Positions 7,146-12,993 of a stretch of 27,031 nucleotides of DNA are shown here, piece by piece (position 1 is the first letter of the stretch; every line of letters begins with the position of its first letter). Source of the DNA: a virus; IMG/VR virus record IMGVR_UViG_3300004806_000080, positions 1 to 27,031 of that record; one strand, given 5' to 3'. The notes beneath the pieces were generated by a model. The model made no database searches, was not told the origin of the DNA, and worked only from the letters and a program-made list of their open reading frames with translations. The translations under genes were made by a program, and so were the position numbers.

Positions 7146-7168
7146 AATTTACTCCTTGGTTTAAAAAG

Positions 7169-7182
7169 CTGACAAATGTCAG
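7169..7182. promoter_or_regulatory. Palindromic site 2 (CTGACAAATGTCAG)
   Basis: The 14-bp core is perfect and the outermost pair is mismatched. The site covers the last codons and stop of the 83-residue gene and lies 24 bases upstream of the DUF3150-like start, so it can act on the downstream gene only from inside the transcript or operon. Confidence 0.7.
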
Positions 7183-7430
7183 GGTCTCTCAGGCTTACCT
7201 GCTAACTTAGCCATTCTGTATTTCTCGTTAGGTATAACCTTCGCACTGACTGTTATGTCATTCTCATACACATGGTATGTGTGATAGGCTTCGCCTGTGT
7301 TGTTGTTCTTAGCGTCTTTGCTTATGTACCGTTCCTCGTACCTCTGCGCATTGGATAGTATCTCCATGATGGTGACGGCGTCTTTTGTTGGTAACGCATA
7401 CTCGGTATAACCAATATTTACGATCATCAT
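7179..7430 (-). CDS. Hypothetical phage protein, 83 aa
   Basis: A long frame continues to 7577 inside the metallopeptidase gene, but GGAGG at 7445-7441 with a 10-base spacer selects the ATG at 7430 (a second ATG follows directly). The protein reads MMIVNIGYTEYALPTKDAVT, then IMEILSNAQRYEERY, then strands (YHTYHVYENDITVSAKVIP). That pattern resembles small strand-helix-strand phage proteins with no assigned function. It sits between the VWA metallopeptidase and the DUF3150-like gene, so it may serve that module. Confidence 0.7.
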   Translation of the reverse strand: MMIVNIGYTEYALPTKDAVTIMEILSNAQRYEERYISKDAKNNNTGEAYHTYHVYENDITVSAKVIPNEKYRMAKLAGKPERP

Positions 7431-7461
7431 TTTGTAGTTCCTCCAGTTTGAATAGTTGATG

Positions 7462-8664
7462 TTAGTTTTTGATGTGAATCGTTTTACCATGTTTTGCAAC
7501 TGCATCATTACCTCCACAAATTGCCCATAACAACGGTGATGGCCAGTCATTGCCCCAGTCACTACCCACATACCCATCGGTTAGCATGACGATGCACTCA
7601 GGCACAATCTTCTTCTCGTTGAGATATGTAGACACGCAACTTGGTGATGTACCACCCCCACCCTTGGGCTTAGTAGAGTTAACGATATCTGCCACTGCAC
7701 TCCCTTCGTATTCTTCGTGACCCGCAACCTCGCCGTCCCAGTAGATGATGTCCACCTTCTCGGGATTGACCTCCTCGGCTACGCCCTTCACTTCGGATAA
7801 GAACTCTGCCATCTCTCTGTTGCCCACCGAACCCGACGTATCTATCGCTATCACAAGATGACCAACCTTCTCGCCAATCATGCTCGGCATATACACATCG
7901 CCCGACAGATAGCGTCGGTTAACCCTACGCCAAGATGAGGTGTCTTTGTTACTGCATGTAGATTTCACAAACTCACGCAACACCTCACGCCAATCCACCT
8001 TGGGTGCAAGCAATTCTTCTAGCTCTCGGTCTCCACCGAGCCCGCCCTTACCCGCAATCTTTTGCTGAGCCATGAGTCCTTGTCTTACGGCTTGGTCAAT
8101 ATCCCTAGCTAAGTCCTTCTTCTCCTCCTCGCTCATACCCTTGGTCGCTTCATCCCAATCATGGACATCGAACCCTTCGCCACCGCCATCTCCGCCCGAC
8201 CCATCATCCTCCTCTTTCAGTATGTCGAACACTTGCTTGCTGTGCATACCTCGGAACCGCTCATCGATAAGACCCATCAACTCGCCACGCTTCGCACCTG
8301 ACTTGTATCTAGGAAATGCTATGACGCTTTCTTCGGTATCTGAGTCGGCGAGCATCAAGTTAATGACGTAGTCACAAGCACCATTGGCCAGCCTTGGATC
8401 TTCTTCGTACAGTTTCCTGTATGTAGTGAGGTGACGATACATCTTGTGTGATGCTTCATGTGCAATTACAAACGCAAGCTCTTTATCAGTAAGCTCGTTA
8501 ACGAATGCACGCCCATACACCTCATCACGCCCGTTAGTCCTAGCCGTCGGTGTGTTATCGTCTACTGACGTACGACCAACCATCAATATGCCAGAGAGCA
8601 ATGCAAACTTGGGGTTACGCATCAAACTAATCTTGGCCTTCTGCACTTTCCGTTCTTCATTCAT
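7462..8664 (-). CDS. DUF2201-type putative metallopeptidase with C-terminal VWA-like domain
   Basis: In the 400-residue protein an HExxH zinc motif (H69-E-A-S-H73) sits in a putative peptidase domain, followed by a Gly/Asp-rich linker (about 151-170). A VWA-like domain starts near 265: MIDAS DTSGS at 275-279, a Thr in GGGTS at about 339 and TDG at 362-364. This two-domain layout is that of DUF2201 proteins, which pair with MoxR-type AAA+ ATPases; the ATPase is the next gene upstream. The frame extends to 8685, but its first codons lie inside a palindromic operator. The ATG at 8664, preceded by AAAGGAAC, is the better start. The cellular target is unknown. Confidence 0.88.
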   Translation of the reverse strand: MNEERKVQKAKISLMRNPKFALLSGILMVGRTSVDDNTPTARTNGRDEVYGRAFVNELTDKELAFVIAHEASHKMYRHLTTYRKLYEEDPRLANGACDYVINLMLADSDTEESVIAFPRYKSGAKRGELMGLIDERFRGMHSKQVFDILKEEDDGSGGDGGGEGFDVHDWDEATKGMSEEEKKDLARDIDQAVRQGLMAQQKIAGKGGLGGDRELEELLAPKVDWREVLREFVKSTCSNKDTSSWRRVNRRYLSGDVYMPSMIGEKVGHLVIAIDTSGSVGNREMAEFLSEVKGVAEEVNPEKVDIIYWDGEVAGHEEYEGSAVADIVNSTKPKGGGGTSPSCVSTYLNEKKIVPECIVMLTDGYVGSDWGNDWPSPLLWAICGGNDAVAKHGKTIHIKN

Positions 8665-8678
8665 CTTCAGTTCCTTTC

Positions 8679-8692
8679 CTGACATTTGTCAG
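8679..8692. promoter_or_regulatory. Palindromic site 3 (CTGACATTTGTCAG)
   Basis: This perfect 14-bp core lies in the 52-base gap between the AAA+ gene and the metallopeptidase gene, 15 bases upstream of the latter's ATG. The ATGTCAGG on the minus strand creates a false Met-Ser-Gly start. No promoter is visible in the gap. Confidence 0.75.
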
Positions 8693-8716
8693 ATTTTGTT
8701 GTGTTGTTTGTGTGGT

Positions 8717-9793
8717 TTACAGTAGGTCTTGGTTCTTGGCAACCCAGTCGCTGAACGCTTTGCAACTGAACGCAATGCCTTGCTTGCTCGGTGTCTTGGC
8801 AATGTTGATCGCAAACACGGCTTGCCACTCGGCATCGAATCGGCTTAGGTATTCCATGAATGGTGTAATGGTTTCCTTAGTCAGTCGGCTAATCGCACCG
8901 AACACCACGATGGCACATGCACCCGCACTTGTAGGTATGGATGTTGTCTTAGGGTTAGTGATGGTCGCTTCCCATGTCGGTAGTTGGTCTGAGAACTCAA
9001 TGTACGCTTGCATATCCCTAGCACCTGACTCGCCGATAGCACCTGTTAGAGCTACGATGACAGTATCAGGGTCTAGTTGTTTCCTCGTTTTCACGATGTT
9101 CGATGCAGTCTCCAATGAGCGAGGGGATACAAACGCCTTCTGATTACTCTTGGGTGAATAGATGTAAGGGTTGTCACCCGCACCGCCATCGGTATAGCTT
9201 GCCAATACTTGCGGAAACCGATTGACCCACGCAATCACCTCGGGCTCGATACCTTTGTTCATCGCCCACTCGATCCACTCCTCGGCATCGGGCTTGCGAA
9301 TACGCACGGGAACCAGTCGGTTACGGCTATGTGCTTTCAGGTTATCGCCCACGCCGTCGGTTGACAAGTTACCAGTCAAGAACACGATAGTCGGAGGGCT
9401 ATTTGGTGCATTTAGTGGGATGTCACCGAGTCTAGGATTGGCCTTCTCTAGCATGGGATGGAGCATATTCTTCACTGGCTCAGCACCCTTAGTAAACTCG
9501 TCGAGCATGATGACCAGTGGTTTGCCTTCATGGATTTTGAACCTAGCATTGGGATAATACTTGGTAGTCTTGGTGTTGTGGTCAATCACAGGCATGGCAA
9601 TGTCACCTAAGTCCATGTTCGGCACATCGATGTAAGCATGCTCGTAGCCCATGCCGTTAGCTATACTCTCCAATAGGGATGACTTACCAATCCCAGGCTC
9701 ACCTTCAAGTAGAAAGCGGGTTGTTGGGTTGGCTTGAATTAATGCGGATGCTTGCTTGAGGGTAATTGACTTACCGAAATTAATTTCTGACAT
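8717..9793 (-). CDS. MoxR/CobS-like AAA+ ATPase
   Basis: The 358-residue protein is a AAA+ ATPase of the MoxR/chelatase clade: Walker A GEPGIGKSS (31-39), Walker B VIMLDEF (94-100), sensor 1 Asn142 in LTGN, and an arginine-containing AHSRNRLVPVRI segment near 155. MoxR ATPases form rings that remodel proteins or insert metals with VWA partners. Here the partner is the DUF2201 gene 52 bases downstream. The open frame begins at 9835 inside palindromic site 4; AAGGAA before the ATG at 9793 marks the likely start. A strong promoter lies at 9881-9909. Its phage role is unknown. Confidence 0.92.
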   Translation of the reverse strand: MSEINFGKSITLKQASALIQANPTTRFLLEGEPGIGKSSLLESIANGMGYEHAYIDVPNMDLGDIAMPVIDHNTKTTKYYPNARFKIHEGKPLVIMLDEFTKGAEPVKNMLHPMLEKANPRLGDIPLNAPNSPPTIVFLTGNLSTDGVGDNLKAHSRNRLVPVRIRKPDAEEWIEWAMNKGIEPEVIAWVNRFPQVLASYTDGGAGDNPYIYSPKSNQKAFVSPRSLETASNIVKTRKQLDPDTVIVALTGAIGESGARDMQAYIEFSDQLPTWEATITNPKTTSIPTSAGACAIVVFGAISRLTKETITPFMEYLSRFDAEWQAVFAINIAKTPSKQGIAFSCKAFSDWVAKNQDLL

Positions 9794-9827
9794 TTTTAGT
9801 TCCTTCTGTTTTGCATTTGATTGAATT

Positions 9828-9843
9828 CCTGACATTTGTCAGG
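9828..9843. promoter_or_regulatory. Palindromic site 4 (CCTGACATTTGTCAGG)
   Basis: This perfect 16-bp palindrome lies about 31-46 bases downstream of the predicted start of transcription from the promoter at 9881-9909 and 35 bases before the AAA+ start codon. It is therefore inside the 5' leader, suited to roadblock repression or to acting as an RNA stem. Confidence 0.78.
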
Positions 9844-9880
9844 TTTGATTTGTTGAAATACACTCGCTAACACAAATAAC

Positions 9881-9909
9881 ATAGTACCACAAAGTAATGC
9901 CTATGTCAA
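9881..9909 (-). promoter_or_regulatory. Sigma70-type promoter for the MoxR-VWA operon
   Basis: On the minus strand TTGACA (9909-9904) and TACTAT (9886-9881) have a 17-base spacer, and TGG before the -10 makes it an extended -10 promoter. Thirty of 31 bases are identical to the promoter at 10733-10761. Start of transcription is expected near 9874, leaving a leader of about 80 bases that contains palindromic site 4. Confidence 0.78.
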
Positions 9910-9921
9910 TACCCTGAGCTC

Positions 9922-10113
9922 TTAGAAGTGTTTGTGATATTTGATTAAGCACTCGGCAAACTCTTTGGTTTTTACAAGTTGAACGAACACATCTCTCAGT
10001 TCCTCGTCCTTGCCTATACGCAAGATCAAATCCACGGCTGGCTTCAGTTCTTCACTCGGTTCCACGTAGTCGTCCCAATGTTTTGGGGCTTCGGTGCATT
10101 TACATTCATTCAT
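9922..10113 (-). CDS. Hypothetical phage protein, 63 aa
   Basis: The protein begins MNECKCTEAPKHWDDYVEPS and is helical and acidic afterwards (AVDLILRIGKDEELRDVFVQ). The Cys-x-Cys near the N-terminus is the only motif. A GTG one codon upstream is in frame, but the ATG at 10113 overlaps the previous stop (TGATG) and is preferred. The gene is the last of a set of three tiny genes upstream of the MoxR promoter. Function unknown. Confidence 0.65.
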   Translation of the reverse strand: MNECKCTEAPKHWDDYVEPSEELKPAVDLILRIGKDEELRDVFVQLVKTKEFAECLIKYHKHF

Positions 10114-10247
10114 CACGGTCTCCAGACGAACATATCTAGTGCTATCACAATGATGGCAAGTAGAAACACCACTCGTGTGACGCAGTCGGTTAACCGATCC
10201 ACTCGGTCTTTTGTGATTTCGTTTGTTATTTCATCGTTGGATTTCAT
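10113..10247 (-). CDS. Small single-pass membrane protein, 44 aa
   Basis: An N-terminal charged part (MKSNDEITNEITKDRVDRLT) precedes one hydrophobic segment at about 25-42 (VVFLLAIIVIALDMFVW). It is a likely inner-membrane peptide with a cytoplasmic N-terminus; no family is recognised. GAGG lies 13 bases before the ATG. The start lies inside the end of the 51-residue gene (17-base overlap), and the stop overlaps the next ATG by one base, which supports coupling. Confidence 0.6.
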   Translation of the reverse strand: MKSNDEITNEITKDRVDRLTDCVTRVVFLLAIIVIALDMFVWRP

Positions 10248-10386
10248 AGGGGTTATCCTCTCGTTGGTCAAGTAAAACTAGCGCTTCGATCACGCAGATA
10301 TGAGCAAAGTCATAGTCGCCATGTGTGAGGTGCTTTTCGCACTCTTTTAGTAGTTCCATTGCTTTGTTGTAGTCGCCTTCAGTCAT
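10231..10386 (-). CDS. Small helical phage protein, 51 aa
   Basis: A short frame with AAGGAG 7 bases before its ATG encodes MTEGDYNKAMELLKECEKHL followed by THGDYDFAHICVIEALVLL. The two similar GDY..A segments give a helix-hairpin look, like a pair of TPR-type helices, but the protein is too short to assign a fold. It follows palindromic site 5 by 19 bases. It may bind the neighbouring small proteins; function unknown. Confidence 0.62.
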   Translation of the reverse strand: MTEGDYNKAMELLKECEKHLTHGDYDFAHICVIEALVLLDQREDNPYEIQR

Positions 10387-10404
10387 TTTCGTTCTCCTTG
10401 TTTT

Positions 10405-10418
10405 CTGACATTTGTCAG
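10405..10418. promoter_or_regulatory. Palindromic site 5 (CTGACATTTGTCAG)
   Basis: This perfect 14-bp core is flanked by T-runs. It lies in the 43-base gap between the 77-residue Zn protein gene and the 51-residue gene, 19 bases before the latter's ATG. No promoter is visible in the gap. Confidence 0.75.
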
Positions 10419-10429
10419 GTTTTGCTTTC

Positions 10430-10663
10430 TCATACTCGGTTCTCCTTGGGGTTGGTTTGTTTGAGTGTTGTGTGTGCGCTCGTAGGTGTTACGAACATAT
10501 AGTTGCCCTTGGTGTATTCTTGGATCACGCACCATGATGCTCGTTCAGCAACGGCTTGGTCTTCACCGCAGAATAGGCAGTATTTGTAGCCGAGCCGATA
10601 ACGATCTATGTGCACGTCGTCTCCGCAAGAGAGACATTCTCTCCAATCTAAGTTAATGGTCAT
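10430..10663 (-). CDS. Zn-finger-like phage protein, 77 aa
   Basis: Two pairs of cysteines, C10-x2-C13 (CLSCGDD) and C29-x2-C32 (CLFCGED), are separated by a basic loop (RYRLGYKY), giving a zinc-ribbon or DksA/TraR-type finger. ASWCVIQEYTKGNYMFVT and LKQTNP follow, a signature I know from an uncharacterised protein of many phages. The frame opens in palindromic site 6 (Met-Ser-Gly). The ATG at 10663, preceded by GGAG, is the supported start. It is the first gene after the promoter at 10733-10761, so it is probably made early. Confidence 0.76.
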   Translation of the reverse strand: MTINLDWRECLSCGDDVHIDRYRLGYKYCLFCGEDQAVAERASWCVIQEYTKGNYMFVTPTSAHTTLKQTNPKENRV

Positions 10664-10683
10664 AGTTTGCTCCGTTTGAAAAC

Positions 10684-10697
10684 CTGACAAATGTCAG
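10684..10697. promoter_or_regulatory. Palindromic site 6 (CTGACAAATGTCAG)
   Basis: This perfect 14-bp core lies about 29-42 bases downstream of the transcription start expected from the promoter at 10733-10761 and 21 bases before the Zn protein start, the same architecture as site 4. Confidence 0.75.
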
Positions 10698-10732
10698 AAA
10701 TGTACAATTGGCGATATCCAACTGACTTATAC

Positions 10733-10761
10733 ATAGTACCACAAAGTAATGCTTATGTCAA
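10733..10761 (-). promoter_or_regulatory. Sigma70-type promoter for the small-gene operon
   Basis: TTGACA (10761-10756) and TACTAT (10738-10733) on the minus strand are 17 bases apart, with an extended TGG. It is a near-identical copy of the promoter at 9881-9909, and transcription should begin near 10726. The duplicated block covers the whole promoter and stops outside the hexamers. Confidence 0.78.
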
Positions 10762-10785
10762 GGATTCTAGGGGTTTGTGGGTTTT

Positions 10786-11240
10786 GCTTAATTTTTAAGC
10801 AGTTCGGTGTGTTATGAAAGCGTGTTATGAAAATATGGGCAAAGTTACAAAAAACGTTATAATGTTATGAAAATTGAAGAAAAGTGTAACGCATGTAACT
10901 TGTTGATTTGCAAGGGAAAAAAGTTTAAAAAGTAGTGATATATATATAAAGTTATAAAATTACAATAAATAGAGTACAAGGGTGGGCGGTTGTGGTACAA
11001 ATTGCACTTGCTGGCTTGCTCAAACAATCTCAGCCAAGGTTATACTCAATATGCCAAAAAAGCATAACATGTAACAATATAGCATCCATGCGGGTTTGCG
11101 GGGAGGTGTTGCGTAACAAAGACATAATTTTCATAACATAACGCATAACATTGCTCGCATAGCCATAGTCACATAGGGAACTGGCATAAATCAAACTCAA
11201 AGTTACAGAAAATTCGGGGGAAATAAAAGGCCAAAAAAAA
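10786..11240. other. Gene-free A+T-rich repeat region, candidate origin or control region
   Basis: No convincing gene lies here. GTTATG occurs at 10811, 10824 and 10864, and its complement CATAAC at 11063, 11132, 11137 and 11144. A 13-base arm (TGTTATGAAAATT, 10863-10875) recurs inverted at 11126-11138. Many GTAAC/GTTAC variants lie between them, beside an alternating TA run (10939-10947) and a GCTTAA-TTT-TTAAGC hairpin (10786-10800). Iteron-like repeats plus an easily melted stretch are typical of replication origins. A binding region for a regulator is the alternative. Confidence 0.4.
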
Positions 11241-11256
11241 CCTGACAAATGTCAGG
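11241..11256. promoter_or_regulatory. Palindromic site 7 (CCTGACAAATGTCAGG)
   Basis: This perfect 16-bp palindrome after an A8 run lies 23 bases downstream of the stop of the 29-residue membrane peptide gene, at the edge of the repeat region. No supported gene starts just downstream of it, so this copy may serve the repeat region itself. Confidence 0.72.
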
Positions 11257-11279
11257 TTCTGTAACTGAGTGGGACAAGG

Positions 11280-11369
11280 TTATAAGATATCCTTAAGAAA
11301 AGTTAAAACACCACCGACTACGATAGTAATCGCAACTGCACAAATTAATTCAATTACTACTTGATCCAT
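11280..11369 (-). CDS. Tiny membrane peptide, 29 aa
   Basis: GGAG 6 bases before an ATG leads into a 29-residue frame (MDQVVIELICAVAITIVVGG, then VLTFLKDIL) that is almost entirely one hydrophobic helix with a Lys-Asp near the end. It would insert in the inner membrane. Tiny hydrophobic phage peptides include holin-like and host-modulating proteins, but nothing here decides. Palindromic site 8 lies 18 bases upstream, the usual distance from a real start codon in this arm, which supports the gene. Confidence 0.52.
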   Translation of the reverse strand: MDQVVIELICAVAITIVVGGVLTFLKDIL

Positions 11370-11386
11370 GTTAACTCCAATTAAAA

Positions 11387-11402
11387 CCTGACATTTGTCA
11401 GG
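11387..11402. promoter_or_regulatory. Palindromic site 8 (CCTGACATTTGTCAGG)
   Basis: This perfect 16-bp copy lies 18 bases before the 29-residue peptide start. Its last two bases are shared with the hairpin at 11401-11420, so the two structures are mutually exclusive or stacked. Confidence 0.75.
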
Positions 11403-11420
11403 TCAGGGTTTCCCCTGACC
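11401..11420 (-). terminator. Hairpin after the 173-aa gene
   Basis: GGTCAGGG (11401-11408) and CCCTGACC (11413-11420) form a perfect 8-bp stem with a 4-base loop, 10 bases past the stop of the upstream minus-strand gene. No U-run follows directly; palindromic site 8 and then TTTTAATT come next. It may terminate partly, attenuate, or protect the mRNA end. Confidence 0.5.
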
Positions 11421-11429
11421 TTCCGCCAA

Positions 11430-11951
11430 TTAAACCTTCAAGTCACCCATTGCACCACCCAATTCAAAGAACAATTCGAACATCAATTTTTTAGCATTGA
11501 TTGATTTCTCAAAATTGACTTTCTTTGTATCATCACCGCACGATAAGGTTCTGTTTAGCATCGTAATCATAACCTTTAGGTGTGTGTCGTCAACGTCTTG
11601 AGTATCGGCCTTGACTTTAGCCGTACCTTCGTAGACTTTGCCCGATGCTTCTTTCACTCGTTGCCAAATTTTATCGATGTTAGACTCAGTAAAATCTAAT
11701 TTCTCCAAACCCGCTTTGAATAGATTACGCTCAGCTTTGATACCCTTTTTAGTATCCTTGTTTTCTGAATCATACCATCCCGCGCCAAATGATAAGGTCA
11801 TATCGCCCGAATAACGTCTGATAATGTCGCCGGTCTTCATTTCAGAATCGGCGAAAACCTTGAACAATTCGTTCCTAGACTCCTCCAAGTAACTCAAGGG
11901 CGCATCGTTCGATGTTACGATTGTCACTGATGTTTGCGTTGCTGTTGTCAT
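11430..11951 (-). CDS. Hypothetical phage protein, 173 aa, first gene of early arm
   Basis: The frame extends to 12020, but GGAG 6 bases upstream selects the ATG at 11951. The protein (MTTATQTSVTIVTSNDAPLS...) is soluble and charged. It has a helix (YLEESRNELFKVFADSEMKT), a GDMTLSFGAGWYDSENKD segment, then mostly helices (KLDFTESNIDKIWQRVKEAS and KVMITMLNRTLSC). No family is recognised. It is the first gene behind the strong promoter at 12011-12039 and is followed by a hairpin, so it is probably an abundant early product. Early host-takeover or DNA-binding roles are possible but unproven. Confidence 0.72.
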   Translation of the reverse strand: MTTATQTSVTIVTSNDAPLSYLEESRNELFKVFADSEMKTGDIIRRYSGDMTLSFGAGWYDSENKDTKKGIKAERNLFKAGLEKLDFTESNIDKIWQRVKEASGKVYEGTAKVKADTQDVDDTHLKVMITMLNRTLSCGDDTKKVNFEKSINAKKLMFELFFELGGAMGDLKV

Positions 11952-12010
11952 AATTACTCCAATTAAAAAGGTTGATTTAAAAAGTATCGATGTGTTGAAT
12001 CGATGGGTTG

Positions 12011-12039
12011 ATAATAACAAAGTAACACACCCATGTCAA
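12011..12039 (-). promoter_or_regulatory. Sigma70-type promoter for the first early gene
   Basis: On the minus strand TTGACA (12039-12034) and TATTAT (12016-12011) have a 17-base spacer. Transcription is expected near 12004, giving a leader of about 53 bases to the ATG at 11951. Its spacer shares the TTACTTTGT block with the promoters at 9.89 and 10.75 kb. Confidence 0.75.
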
Positions 12040-12091
12040 GTACTTTAGGGGACAATGTTATAAATAATTAAAAATATTTTGTAATTAAAAC

Positions 12092-12105
12092 CTGACAATT
12101 GTCAG
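12092..12105. promoter_or_regulatory. Palindromic site 9 (CTGACAATTGTCAG)
   Basis: This 14-bp core has an AT centre and is fully symmetrical, unlike the AA/TT copies. It lies about 90 bases upstream of the early promoter at 12011-12039 and between the divergent arms, where it could control either direction. Confidence 0.72.
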
Positions 12106-12141
12106 ATTTTGCCAACGGGAAAAAAGAGCACCACCGATCGA

Positions 12142-12164
12142 CCCCACTCGCCCCCACCCCACCC
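12142..12164 (-). other. G-quadruplex-capable motif in the divergent intergenic region
   Basis: The minus strand reads GGG-T-GGGG-T-GGGGG-CGAGT-GGGG, four G-runs with loops of 1, 1 and 5, matching the usual G-quadruplex rule. The gap 12040-12393 contains no gene. Further C-runs of 5-6 (12235, 12243, 12273, 12293) and a CCCCCCGGGGGG palindrome (12320-12331) follow on the plus strand. Confidence 0.55.
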
Positions 12165-12355
12165 AAATGCGGGTAAGGGGAGTCCCAAGTCCATACTCTC
12201 TAACTTGCACAAACAATGTTGCATTTTAAAAATACCCCCCTACCCCCTTCGTTAATATCCGCAAGCACTTCACCCCCCTAGATATAAAAACACCCCCCGT
12301 CATCTTTTATTTTTCCCAACCCCCCGGGGGGTATATATTTTTGGTATCATTTATG

Positions 12356-12364
12356 TGTTATAGT
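12356..12364 (+). promoter_or_regulatory. Possible extended -10 promoter for the structural arm
   Basis: TGT-TATAGT is an extended -10 element with no good -35 at 15-18 bases. It would give a leader of about 23 bases to the small terminase ATG. A phage-modified polymerase or an activator would explain the missing -35. Confidence 0.35.
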
Positions 12365-12393
12365 TCGCCCATTCCCGTTTACTCGGTGCACGA

Positions 12394-12993
12394 ATGTTAA
12401 ACATAGAGCCTACTAAAGAACATCCAATACCGTTCGACATATCTGATGATGTACCTGCTACTCAGTCAGATAGCATAGCTGTCGCTGTTAACACCATAGA
12501 TTTAATTGAGTCGCTCGGCGGGAGTATTGATTTCTCTGCTGATGATGCTAAGAAGGCAGTCGACTTAGTTACCAAACCAACCAATACCCCAAGACATTTC
12601 AGTAGCGTAGCGCAAGCTAAAGCTGCGCAGCTCATATTAAGAGAGCACGATTACCAAGCGTTTGAGGACGTTCAGCAAGCACGTAATTTCATAACCAATA
12701 AGTTGATAGTGTTGGCCGACTGCGGGGATCCAAAATTAGAACTCAAAGCTCTTGAGCTACTCGGCAAACATTCCGACGTGGGGCTGTTCACTAACCGCAG
12801 TGAGATAACAATCAATCATAAGAGTCCTGAAACACTTGAGAACTCTATTAAAGAAAGAGTTAAAAGGCTGCTCAATACGCCGGATGACATTGAAGACTTA
12901 ACACCCCTAGATGATCTGGATACGCACCTAGGTGTAATAGATGAGAGTTCGACGGAAGAAGAAACGGGTACTGAAGATGAATCAAGTTCCTGA
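12394..12993 (+). CDS. Terminase small subunit
   Basis: The 199-residue protein is the first gene of the rightward virion arm, directly before the large terminase. The DNA-recognition subunit is inferred from position and from the C-terminal half, where KLELKALELLGKHSDVGLFT then RSEITINHKSPETLENSIKE resembles phage small terminases. The N-terminus is acidic, and PRHFSSVAQAKAAQLILRE may be part of the DNA-binding region. The tail is Glu/Ser-rich. No clear Shine-Dalgarno precedes the ATG. The last 17 bases overlap the large-subunit gene. A pac or cos site could lie in or near this gene or in the C-run-rich gap before it. Confidence 0.82.
   Translation: MLNIEPTKEHPIPFDISDDVPATQSDSIAVAVNTIDLIESLGGSIDFSADDAKKAVDLVTKPTNTPRHFSSVAQAKAAQLILREHDYQAFEDVQQARNFITNKLIVLADCGDPKLELKALELLGKHSDVGLFTNRSEITINHKSPETLENSIKERVKRLLNTPDDIEDLTPLDDLDTHLGVIDESSTEEETGTEDESSS

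Noticed and set aside
7431-7577. N-terminal extension of the 83-aa gene
   Set aside because: It overlaps the end of the metallopeptidase gene by over 100 bases in another frame, and a GGAGG marks the later ATG.
11030-11248. 72-codon minus-strand frame starting Met-Ser-Gly
   Set aside because: The start lies inside palindromic site 7, there is no ribosome binding site, the composition is unlike its neighbours, and the frame runs through the GTTATG repeat region.
2774-12105. CRISPR array or transposon ends from the repeated palindrome
   Set aside because: The spacing is irregular (hundreds to thousands of bases), the copies are short dyads between different genes, and no target duplications or cas/transposase genes are present.
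12941-12976. Upstream start of the large terminase
   Set aside because: These twelve codons are very basic, read through the acidic end of the small-terminase gene, and have no family-like sequence.
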